From Acidobacteriota bacterium (GTDB taxonomy: Bacteria > Acidobacteriota > Thermoanaerobaculia > Multivoradales > JAHEKO01), in the NCBI GenBank assembly GCA_030610025.1, contig JAUWSP010000178.1:1-6243 (forward strand): 6,243 nucleotides of DNA, read 5' to 3'. The notes below the pieces were generated by a model, which saw only the letters and a list, made by a program, of their open reading frames with translations, was not told where the DNA came from and made no database searches. Positions 1 to 5,574 of this stretch are shown piece after piece; the first letter of the stretch is position 1, and every line of letters starts with the position of its first letter. Both the position numbers and the translations under genes were made by a program.

Positions 1-32
1 AACCTGACTCTCCCAGAGAGCTTCCTCCTACC

Positions 33-548
33 GTGGTCGTAGCCGAGGTGCGCCGGCCTCACGGCTTGCGTGGGGAAGTAGTGCTGAGCCTGCTCAGCGA
101 CGTTCCGCAGCGGTTCGAGAGTGGGAGCGAGCTCGAGCTGGTGTATCCGGACGGTGAGCGCGAAGCCGTCGTTATCACCTGCTCTCGGCGGCAGAAGGAC
201 TCGGTGGTGGTAGCGTTCGCAGGCTCAGAGGATCGAGAGGCCGCGGAGGGCTTCAGGGGGGCGAGGTTGGAGGTCTCGAGGGACAGTGTCCCTCCTTCGC
301 CCGAGGGCAGCTACTACTACTACGAGCTTTTGAGCTGCGCCTGTCACGATGGGAAGCACGGCCCCCTGGGCAGGGTCGTGGAGATCTTGGAAGATGGGGG
401 AGGGTTGATCCTGAAAATCGACGACGGAGAAAGGGAGCTGATGATTCCTTTTGTCCGTGCCTACTTGAAAGGGGTGGATACCGAGGCCGGTACCATCGAG
501 TTCGATCTTCCCGAAGGTCTGGTAGAGACATGCGCATCTCGGTCATAA
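33..548 (+). CDS. rimM: Ribosome maturation factor RimM (start uncertain)
   Basis: RimM binds ribosomal protein S19 and assists late maturation of the 30S head in the cytoplasm. The N-terminal half (about residues 1-85, counted from GTG 33) is the RimM beta-barrel, opening with VVAEVRRPHGLRGEV, the typical 'HG-RGEV' signature. The second half (about 90-168) is the PRC-barrel-like domain, entered through PSPEGSYYYYELL and followed by GPLGRVVEILEDGG and the IPFV strand. The length of 171 aa matches the family. The start is the weak point: GTG 33 leaves almost no residues before the first strand and has no well-spaced Shine-Dalgarno, while the frame stays open to the left edge, so the true start may lie outside the window. 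The 3' end overlaps trmD by 19 bases, the usual rimM-trmD arrangement, suggesting translational coupling. Identity is secure; only the start is in doubt. Confidence 0.93.
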   Translation: MVVAEVRRPHGLRGEVVLSLLSDVPQRFESGSELELVYPDGEREAVVITCSRRQKDSVVVAFAGSEDREAAEGFRGARLEVSRDSVPPSPEGSYYYYELLSCACHDGKHGPLGRVVEILEDGGGLILKIDDGERELMIPFVRAYLKGVDTEAGTIEFDLPEGLVETCASRS

Positions 549-1336
549 CCATCTTTCCTGAGCTCTTCAGGGAGTTTCTTTCGACCAGCCTGATCGGGCG
601 GGCCATCGAGAGCGAAGCCCTGGAGGTCTCGGTGCACAATTTGCGAGACTTCACCGAAGACAAGCACCAGAGCGTCGACGACGAGCCCTACGGTGGCGGT
701 GGCGGCATGGTGATGATGGCTCCTCCCTGGATCGGCGCCGTCAGGGCTCTGAGAACCGACGTGCCCTCGAGATGTGTCCTGATGTCGCCGCAAGGCCGAC
801 GGTTGACCGACGCCAGGGTGCAGGAGCTCGCTGCCGGGAACGAGCATCTGATCCTGCTTTGTGGGCGCTACGAAGGCATCGATGAGCGGGTCCAACTGAC
901 TGTCGTGGATGAGGAGATCTCCGTCGGCGACTTCGTGCTCTCGGGCGGCGAGCTACCCGCGATGGTGTTGATTGAAGCGCTTTCTCGGGAGGTTCCGGGT
1001 GTCGTGGGGCAGCCGGAATGTGTCGAGCAGGACAGCTTCAGGCAGGGATTGCTGGATTTTCCCCACTATACGCGGCCCCAGGTCGTCGAGGGACTCCAGG
1101 TCCCGAGTGTCCTGGTGTCTGGCGACCACGCCGCGATTCGGGCTTGGAGAGGACGTCAGGCAATCCGAGCTACTGTCGGAAAAAGACCGGATTTGCTGGT
1201 CCAGGCAGCGCTCTCTGAAGAGCAACTCGAGTGGCTCGCAGAGATCGAGCGTGAGGGCTCGGAGTACCAAACTGCTGCAAAGGACCTTGTCACAAGGGCC
1301 GAGGACAAAGATAATACAAAGTCACCTCGAGAATAA
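530..1336 (+). CDS. trmD: tRNA (guanine-N1-)-methyltransferase TrmD
   Basis: TrmD transfers a methyl group from S-adenosylmethionine to N1 of G37 in tRNAs reading CNN and some other codons, which prevents +1 frameshifting. It is a homodimeric SPOUT (trefoil-knot) enzyme. Visible motifs are the start MRISVITIFPELF, YGGGGGMVMM near residue 54, LLCGRYEGIDERV, and the knot segment EISVGDFVLSGGELPAM. R153 (in LSREVPGVVG) and D168 (in DSFRQGLLDFPHYTRP) sit where the catalytic Arg154 and Asp169 of the characterised gammaproteobacterial enzymes would be. The 268 aa length is slightly longer than the roughly 255 aa of E. coli because of a hydrophilic tail after about residue 245. ATG 530 begins the conserved N-terminus and has a GGTAGAG just upstream, inside the end of rimM. 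The 3' tail also holds a probable promoter for rplS. Confidence 0.98.
   Translation: MRISVITIFPELFREFLSTSLIGRAIESEALEVSVHNLRDFTEDKHQSVDDEPYGGGGGMVMMAPPWIGAVRALRTDVPSRCVLMSPQGRRLTDARVQELAAGNEHLILLCGRYEGIDERVQLTVVDEEISVGDFVLSGGELPAMVLIEALSREVPGVVGQPECVEQDSFRQGLLDFPHYTRPQVVEGLQVPSVLVSGDHAAIRAWRGRQAIRATVGKRPDLLVQAALSEEQLEWLAEIEREGSEYQTAAKDLVTRAEDKDNTKSPRE
1282..1300 (+). repeat. Imperfect hairpin at the 3' end of trmD
   Basis: CCTTG (1285-1289) and CAAGG (1293-1297) are perfect inverted copies around a TCA loop. The stem continues, after one A/G mismatch, with GG (1282-1283) pairing with CC (1299-1300). It lies in the unconserved tail of trmD and overlaps the candidate -35 element. It may be chance, or it may fold in the read-through message. 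There is no U-run, so it is not a terminator. Confidence 0.35.
1287..1315 (+). promoter_or_regulatory. Predicted sigma70-type promoter for rplS inside trmD
   Basis: TTGTCA at 1287-1292 matches the -35 consensus TTGACA at five of six bases. GATAAT at 1310-1315 matches the -10 consensus TATAAT at five of six. The spacer is exactly 17 bases. The region is locally AT-richer than its surroundings. A transcription start would be expected near 1321-1323, giving a leader of about 50 bases before the rplS ATG. The site lies in the poorly conserved tail of trmD, where a promoter would cost the protein little. What is seen is the match and spacing; that it drives extra L19 synthesis is inference. Confidence 0.6.
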
Positions 1337-1344
1337 GTGACTTT
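1318..1344 (+). repeat. Perfect 8-bp inverted repeat spanning the trmD stop
   Basis: AAAGTCAC (1318-1325) and GTGACTTT (1337-1344) are exact reverse complements separated by 11 bases that contain the trmD stop codon TAA (1334-1336). The repeat starts two bases after the candidate -10 box and covers the expected transcription start, so it is placed like an operator. In message reading through from trmD it could fold as a stem-loop just before the rplS ribosome binding site. The stem is AT-rich and is not followed by a convincing U-tract, so termination is unlikely. Confidence 0.5.
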
Positions 1345-1349
1345 CTGAT

Positions 1350-1360
1350 AGGTGGAGAGG
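1350..1360 (+). promoter_or_regulatory. Ribosome binding site of rplS
   Basis: AGGTGGAGAGG is a strong purine-rich Shine-Dalgarno stretch ending 12 bases before ATG 1373, a rather long spacing. It contains GTG 1352, which is in frame with rplS and would be a longer start. Because that GTG lies inside the Shine-Dalgarno and the added residues do not resemble L19, ATG 1373 is preferred. Confidence 0.6.
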
Positions 1361-1372
1361 TTTCAAATAGCT

Positions 1373-1753
1373 ATGAATACGCTACAAGAAGTCGAGAAAG
1401 AGTACCTCAGGTCGGATCTTCCCGAGTTTCGTGCTGGTGACACCCTGCGTGTGCATGTAAAGGTCTCCGAGGGGGACAAACAGCGCATTCAGATATATCA
1501 GGGAGTGGTTATCGCGCGTCGGGGAACCGGAACGGGTGAGTCCTTCACTGTGCGTAAGATGTCGGGAGGAATCGGGGTCGAGCGCGTGTTTCCGATCAAC
1601 TCGCCAATCCTCGACAAAATCGAGGTGATACGGCGAGGTCGGGTGCGGCGGGCCAAGCTCTACTATCTGCGTGGATTGCGAGGCAAAGCGGCGCGGATCG
1701 AAGAGCGGCGAGAGGACAGGCCGCAGAAGAAGGCTACCCAGAACGCTTCGTAG
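1373..1753 (+). CDS. rplS: 50S ribosomal protein L19
   Basis: L19 is a structural protein of the large subunit located near the 30S interface, where it contributes to an intersubunit bridge. From ATG 1373 the product is 126 aa beginning [19 protein letters not shown], which aligns with the start of other L19 proteins. Next come [13 protein letters not shown] (the SH3-like barrel), [29 protein letters not shown], and the family signature [19 protein letters not shown]. coli L19 is about 115 aa and ends soon after the KAARIKER segment. Here there is an extra hydrophilic, basic tail ([13 protein letters not shown]), which varies in this family. The gene follows trmD after 36 bases and precedes rnhB by 20. 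Expression probably comes both from read-through and from the internal promoter at 1287-1315. Confidence 0.98.
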   Translation: MNTLQEVEKEYLRSDLPEFRAGDTLRVHVKVSEGDKQRIQIYQGVVIARRGTGTGESFTVRKMSGGIGVERVFPINSPILDKIEVIRRGRVRRAKLYYLRGLRGKAARIEERREDRPQKKATQNAS

Positions 1754-1769
1754 GCACTGCCGCCGGCCC

Positions 1770-1777
1770 GAGGGTGG
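1770..1777 (+). promoter_or_regulatory. Shine-Dalgarno that questions the rnhB start
   Basis: GAGGGTGG (1770-1777) overlaps the GTG codon at 1774, leaving no spacing for that start. The same element stands 5 to 9 bases before the in-frame TTG at 1783. On spacing alone TTG 1783 is the better initiation codon, shortening RNase HII by three residues. Confidence 0.45.
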
Positions 1778-2442
1778 AAAGTTTGGCGTCGCTGCAACAG
1801 CTCGTTTCCGAGGCGTATCGATTACGTCTGTTGAGTGGTGTCGACGAGCAGCTGCGACTGGCGGGGTATGAGAGAGTGGCAGGAGTGGACGAGGCTGGCC
1901 GCGGCTGTCTCGCCGGTCCTGTTGTCGCGGCTGCCGTGATCCTGGAGTCGGGGCACGCGCTGCCCGGTGTGGACGACAGCAAGAATCTGAGCCCTGCGGT
2001 GAGAGAGAGACTGGCAGCGGCCATCAAGGAGTCGGCGCTAACCTGGTCGATAAAATCGGTATCGCCCGCTGTGATTGATTGCACCAACATCCTCGATGCC
2101 ACGCGTCGGGCGATGATGGAGTGTCTGGAGGATTTGCGTCCCCGACCCGATTGCGCGGTTGTGGACGCGGTTCGACTCTCTTCGCTGGGTTATCCATCTC
2201 TTGGACTCGTTAGAGCGGATGCCGTCAGCTATACCGTGGCCAGTGCCTCGATCCTCGCCAAGGTCGAACGGGATCGGCTGATGCGGGAGCTGGACGAGGA
2301 CTACCCCCAGTACGGATTCGCCCGTCACAAAGGCTACGGCGCAGCCGAGCATCGTAGGGCCCTGGCCGAGTACGGACCCTCTCCCGAGCACAGATTGACC
2401 TTCAGATCGGTGCTGCCCAGGACTGATGAGGCAGGCAACTGA
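1774..2442 (+). CDS. rnhB: Ribonuclease HII
   Basis: RNase HII cuts RNA in RNA-DNA hybrids and nicks 5' of single ribonucleotides misincorporated into DNA, starting ribonucleotide excision repair. It needs Mn2+ or Mg2+. Numbering from GTG 1774, the acidic metal site is D39 and E40 in GVDEAGRG, D131 in VVDAVRL and D149 in VRADAVS. Supporting motifs are DDSKNL (67-72), the NIL segment near 105, ASASILAKVERD, and HKGYGAAEHRRAL with GPSPEHRLTF near the end. All four carboxylates are present and the 222 aa length is normal, so it should be active. The first 30 or so residues form an N-terminal extension seen in some relatives. VDA replaces the VDG of the E. coli enzyme and RAD replaces KGD, next to but not at the catalytic residues. 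The start may be TTG 1783. The stop overlaps the next ATG by one base. Confidence 0.96.
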   Translation: MESLASLQQLVSEAYRLRLLSGVDEQLRLAGYERVAGVDEAGRGCLAGPVVAAAVILESGHALPGVDDSKNLSPAVRERLAAAIKESALTWSIKSVSPAVIDCTNILDATRRAMMECLEDLRPRPDCAVVDAVRLSSLGYPSLGLVRADAVSYTVASASILAKVERDRLMRELDEDYPQYGFARHKGYGAAEHRRALAEYGPSPEHRLTFRSVLPRTDEAGN

Positions 2443-4427
2443 TGGCGGCGAGTCGTCAAAAGCTGATCAGCAATGCCGAACGGCTGGTAGGTCGTGGCAA
2501 GCTGCAGGCTGCCATCAACCTGTACCGCAAGCTACTGCGGGAAAACCCCGGCGACACGAGCACCTTGAATCGCGTTGGCGATCTCTACGCGCGCCTCGAT
2601 CAGGTGGACGAGGCGATCGATCTGTTCAGTCAAGCTGCAGATCATTTCACGCAAGAGGGTTTCTTCCTCAAGGGAATCGCGATCTACAAGAAGATCATTC
2701 GCCTGGACCCAGCCCGTATCGAGTCGGGCGCCAGGCTGGCGGGTCTTCAACGTCGCCAGGGCCTGGTCACCGACGCCCGGGTTCAGTATCAGTCCGTGGC
2801 GAAACAGTACCTGCAAGGCAGTGACACCGAATCGGCGATTCGAATCTACAAAGAGCTCGTCGACCTGGAACCGACCGACCCGTCCCACCGATTGCACCTG
2901 GCGGAATTGCACCAGGAGCACGATCAGCTGCCGGAAGCGATGGGCCAGTTCAGGGAGATCGCAGGCCTGATGCTCTCTCATGGACGCATTGAAGAGGCGA
3001 CTCAGGTCTGCTTGAAGGCCCTCGACGTAGCCCCCAAGGAGTTGAGCTTTCTCAACGGCATCTTGCAGGAGCTGCGTGCCGGCGGCCATGAGGAAGAAGC
3101 CGATCGTGTGATGGCGATTGCGCTCGAGAAGAACCCGGAAGCCAGCCTGCAAGTCGACCCGGTAGCCGTTGAGGCTCCAGTGATCGAGGCCGAGCCGGAA
3201 GTCGAGGTCCCTGAATTCGAGTTTGAGACACCTCCAACCGAGAGCGTGGACGCGAGCATTCTCGAGGATGCGCTGGAAGAGGCCCTCGCTGCGGAAGCCG
3301 CCACCATCGTCGAGGAGGCCGCGGCAGCCGAGGAATCCGTCGAGTTCGAGATCGATCTCGAAGATATCGAAGACCTCGAAGCCGAGGAGGCTCCTGGAAG
3401 AGCCGATCGGGACCGTACCGAGGCGCAGGAGGAAGCACTCGAAGAGTCGGAAAGGGCCGAACAAGAAAAGAAGGCCGAGCTTCTTGTCGAGGCGGACGTT
3501 CTAGCCAGGTACGGGATGGAGGACAAGGCGGTCGAGAGGCTGGAGGAGCTTCTCGACATGGCCGAGGAAGATGGCGAGGTGCATTGCCGGCTCATCACGT
3601 TGCACCTGGAGCTCAAGAACACCGATCGGGTCACCGAGTTGGCGAATCGACTGGCGAGCTTCGAGGCCAACAAAGAGGCGGAGAATGCTTGGGAGACAGT
3701 CCAGAGCCTGCTGATCGACGAGGGATACACGATTCATGAGCGCCTGGTCAGCCCACCCGAGTCGGAGGCAATCGAGCCGGAAGAGGTTCCGGAGCCAGAA
3801 GTGCCAACCGGGCCGGCTGTTGCAGAGGAGGATGCCAGCTGGCTCGAGGAAGTCTCTCAGGCGGTGGCCGAGACCGAAACCTCGAGCGATGAGCTCTTCG
3901 AGCAGGAAGACGAGTTCTTCGATCTGGCCATGGAGCTCGAGAAGGAGCTGGAAGACGAAGAGGAGATGGAGGGTGAGGAGCTTCTGGTGGCTCCTGAAGA
4001 ACAGAGTCTCGAGGAGATCGTCGAAGGCTTCAAGAAGGGAATGGCCGAAACCCTATCGGCCGAGGACTACGACACGCACTACAACCTCGGAATCGCCTAC
4101 AGGGAGATGGGGCTCATCGATGAGGCGATCGGCGAGTTTCAGCTGGCGGCAAAAGACTCCAGGTACCTCGTCGACTGCTGTTCCCTGCTGGCGACCTGTT
4201 TCCTCGAGAAGGGCTTTCCCGAGCTCGCTGTCAAGTGGTACAAGGAGGGTCTGGAATCTCCGACGATTACGGAGGATGAGACGCTGGGTCTCTGGTACGA
4301 GCTCGCAAATCTCTTCGATTCGATCGGTGAACAGGACCAGGCGCGGCAGCAGTTCGTCGAGATCTACGGCATCAACTCCAGTTATCGAGATGTCGGCAGC
4401 AGGCTCGAAGAGCTGAGCGAGAGCTAG
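2442..4427 (+). CDS. Large modular TPR protein with acidic linkers
   Basis: This 661 aa protein has no signal peptide or membrane segment, so it is predicted to be a soluble cytoplasmic scaffold. Residues about 7-230 are tandem tetratricopeptide repeats (for example AINLYRKLLRENPGD, LNRVGDLYARLDQVDEAI, FLKGIAIYKKIIRLDP). Residues about 235-340 are a Glu/Ala-rich linker. Residues about 344-427 are a second helical block (LLVEADVLARYGMEDKAVERL). A second acidic linker covers about 430-525. A C-terminal TPR module (about 528-661) contains GFKKGM, EDYDTHYNLGIAYREMG near 541 and a YRDVGSRL ending. From memory, the N- and C-terminal motifs occur in large TPR proteins of Myxococcota and Acidobacteriota whose roles are mostly unknown. 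The ATG overlaps the rnhB stop (TGATG), with AGG six bases upstream, suggesting translational coupling. No catalytic motif is seen. The partner is unknown, so no gene name is given. Confidence 0.9.
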   Translation: MAASRQKLISNAERLVGRGKLQAAINLYRKLLRENPGDTSTLNRVGDLYARLDQVDEAIDLFSQAADHFTQEGFFLKGIAIYKKIIRLDPARIESGARLAGLQRRQGLVTDARVQYQSVAKQYLQGSDTESAIRIYKELVDLEPTDPSHRLHLAELHQEHDQLPEAMGQFREIAGLMLSHGRIEEATQVCLKALDVAPKELSFLNGILQELRAGGHEEEADRVMAIALEKNPEASLQVDPVAVEAPVIEAEPEVEVPEFEFETPPTESVDASILEDALEEALAAEAATIVEEAAAAEESVEFEIDLEDIEDLEAEEAPGRADRDRTEAQEEALEESERAEQEKKAELLVEADVLARYGMEDKAVERLEELLDMAEEDGEVHCRLITLHLELKNTDRVTELANRLASFEANKEAENAWETVQSLLIDEGYTIHERLVSPPESEAIEPEEVPEPEVPTGPAVAEEDASWLEEVSQAVAETETSSDELFEQEDEFFDLAMELEKELEDEEEMEGEELLVAPEEQSLEEIVEGFKKGMAETLSAEDYDTHYNLGIAYREMGLIDEAIGEFQLAAKDSRYLVDCCSLLATCFLEKGFPELAVKWYKEGLESPTITEDETLGLWYELANLFDSIGEQDQARQQFVEIYGINSSYRDVGSRLEELSES

Positions 4428-4440
4428 CTCACCATCCTTC

Positions 4441-4453
4441 GCCGCGAGGCGGC
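4441..4453 (+). promoter_or_regulatory. Hairpin containing the ribosome binding site of the next gene
   Basis: GCCGC (4441-4445) and GCGGC (4449-4453) pair perfectly around a GAG loop. The Shine-Dalgarno GAGG (4446-4449), nine bases before ATG 4459, lies in the loop and the first base of the 3' arm. The fold would partly mask the site in mRNA. TTCTC follows the stem, too short a pyrimidine run for a convincing terminator. The hairpin is visible in the sequence; any translational control is inference. Confidence 0.4.
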
Positions 4454-4458
4454 TTCTC

Positions 4459-5553
4459 ATGACGAGCCAACAGAAGATCTTCTGGTCGATTGTTGCCCTT
4501 GTCGTACTGCTGGTCGGTGCCTTGATGTTGTCGGGCGGAGTCGATCGGCAGCTCGCGCCGGAACTGGTGGCGGCCTGGGTTGCCCTGCAGCCGGCCGGTT
4601 CGCAGCTCGCTCAGACGGGCCGGATAGAGATTCCCGCCGGCACAGAGTTCGAGCTGCATGCTGTTCTCGAGGCGAGAGACTGGTCCGGCAAGAAGGTCTA
4701 TTTCACGGAGGCGGATCGCCTCGTCATCGAGGGCGAGGAAATCCCGACCGAGCTGCTCCGTCGGTGGAGCCGAAGCCAGGCGCCCAGAATCCTCTGGTTC
4801 ACGGTGGAGGGGCTCTCGCCGTTTCTTGCCGTCGAAGAGGTGGAGGGCCTCGAAGAGTTCCGATTCCGCGAAGTCTTTCGGTCGGATTGGGCCAGGGCGT
4901 GGTCCATTCCGGGGGACCTGCAGCCAAGCGCCGAGAGACAGGAGGTCCGAGACATGGTGACGGGCCTTCCGCGCTTCGGCACTCAACGCTTTCACGTGCG
5001 CATCGAGATGTATGGGCCGAAGAGCTCGATCACACCCGAGGTAAGGCTGCGCTCACCGCAGGCGACGGAGTTGCCCGACAGGGTGAAGGACTTTCCCACA
5101 GCGATCGCGTCGCTGCCAGGTGGGTTGGAGGTTCCGTCCCAGGTTTTCGGTTTGAGCCAGATCGAAGTGGCGCCAGAAGCTCTCGGGGCGGCAGCTGAAG
5201 TGCTTGCCGAGTGGACGCGCAATCGCGTGGCTTTTTCCCGATTGACGGTGCTTCGGGAGATGCTCGACCGTTCCGGCCTCACCTACGAGGATCTGGAGTG
5301 GACAGATGTCGATCTCGAGGAGGGTCCTGCGTGGAGCCCTACAGCTGTCGAGCCAGGTGACTTTCTGCGGGTCGGGGAGAGGATAGCGATCCTGGTGGCC
5401 GATCGAGGCGAGGCTGGCATCCTCGACCGCTCGGATCTGTGCTTCGACTTCATCAAGGGGGCGAGAGTCCGTCCCCTGAACGAGATCTTTGTTGGCGAAG
5501 GACTGGTGGAATGGGCACGACAGACGTCGTCTCCGAGCCCGCCTTCCGACTGA
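4459..5553 (+). CDS. Membrane-anchored protein of unknown function
   Basis: I do not recognise this 364 aa protein. It begins with a short polar stretch (MTSQQK) and one hydrophobic helix at about residues 7-24, without a cysteine that would make a lipobox. It is probably an N-terminally anchored protein with the rest outside the cytoplasm. The remainder looks soluble and mostly beta-rich. Three segments stand out: ILWFTVEG (111-118), RFGTQRFHVRIEMYG (172-186), and a compact C-terminal block from PGDFLRVGERIAILVADRG (299-317) through GILDRSDLCFDFIKG (320-334). The tail after about 356 is Ser/Pro-rich. It starts 31 bases after the TPR gene and ends 21 bases before rarA, so it is probably co-transcribed with both. 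Its base composition looks like the neighbouring genes, giving no sign of recent transfer. ATG 4459 is supported by GAGG nine bases upstream and by the hydrophobic helix that directly follows. Confidence 0.85.
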   Translation: MTSQQKIFWSIVALVVLLVGALMLSGGVDRQLAPELVAAWVALQPAGSQLAQTGRIEIPAGTEFELHAVLEARDWSGKKVYFTEADRLVIEGEEIPTELLRRWSRSQAPRILWFTVEGLSPFLAVEEVEGLEEFRFREVFRSDWARAWSIPGDLQPSAERQEVRDMVTGLPRFGTQRFHVRIEMYGPKSSITPEVRLRSPQATELPDRVKDFPTAIASLPGGLEVPSQVFGLSQIEVAPEALGAAAEVLAEWTRNRVAFSRLTVLREMLDRSGLTYEDLEWTDVDLEEGPAWSPTAVEPGDFLRVGERIAILVADRGEAGILDRSDLCFDFIKGARVRPLNEIFVGEGLVEWARQTSSPSPPSD

Positions 5554-5574
5554 CGAAGAGTTGAAGAGAAGGCG

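Noticed and set aside
1..42. Open frame in phase 1 ending at TAG 40-42 as the tail of an upstream gene
   Set aside because: Only 13 residues are visible and they do not resemble the end of KhpA, the usual upstream neighbour. The stretch may simply be noncoding or the 5' part of rimM in another frame.
312..323. Four tandem TAC triplets encoding YYYY in RimM
   Set aside because: A tyrosine-rich stretch at this point is normal in RimM (for example YYY in the Thermus protein as I recall it), so it is not a meaningful microsatellite.
1352..1372. Longer rplS beginning at GTG 1352
   Set aside because: The GTG is inside the Shine-Dalgarno stretch, and the seven added residues do not fit the L19 N-terminus.
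1754..1773. Possible terminator between rplS and rnhB
   Set aside because: Only very short GC-rich complements (GGC/GCC) are present and no T-run follows, so read-through into rnhB is expected.
3002..3730. Long antisense open frames opposite the TPR gene (also 2532-3464)
   Set aside because: They are low-complexity Ser/Ala/Arg or Leu/Arg-rich translations mirroring the Glu-rich codons of the sense gene, with no recognisable domain. This is a typical high-GC shadow effect.
4421..4430. Ten-base palindrome GAGCTAGCTC over the TPR stop codon
   Set aside because: It has no loop, so it cannot form a simple hairpin, and it sits in coding sequence plus a stop. A weak TGAGC/GCTCA stem around it (4414-4431) lacks a U-run and looks like chance.
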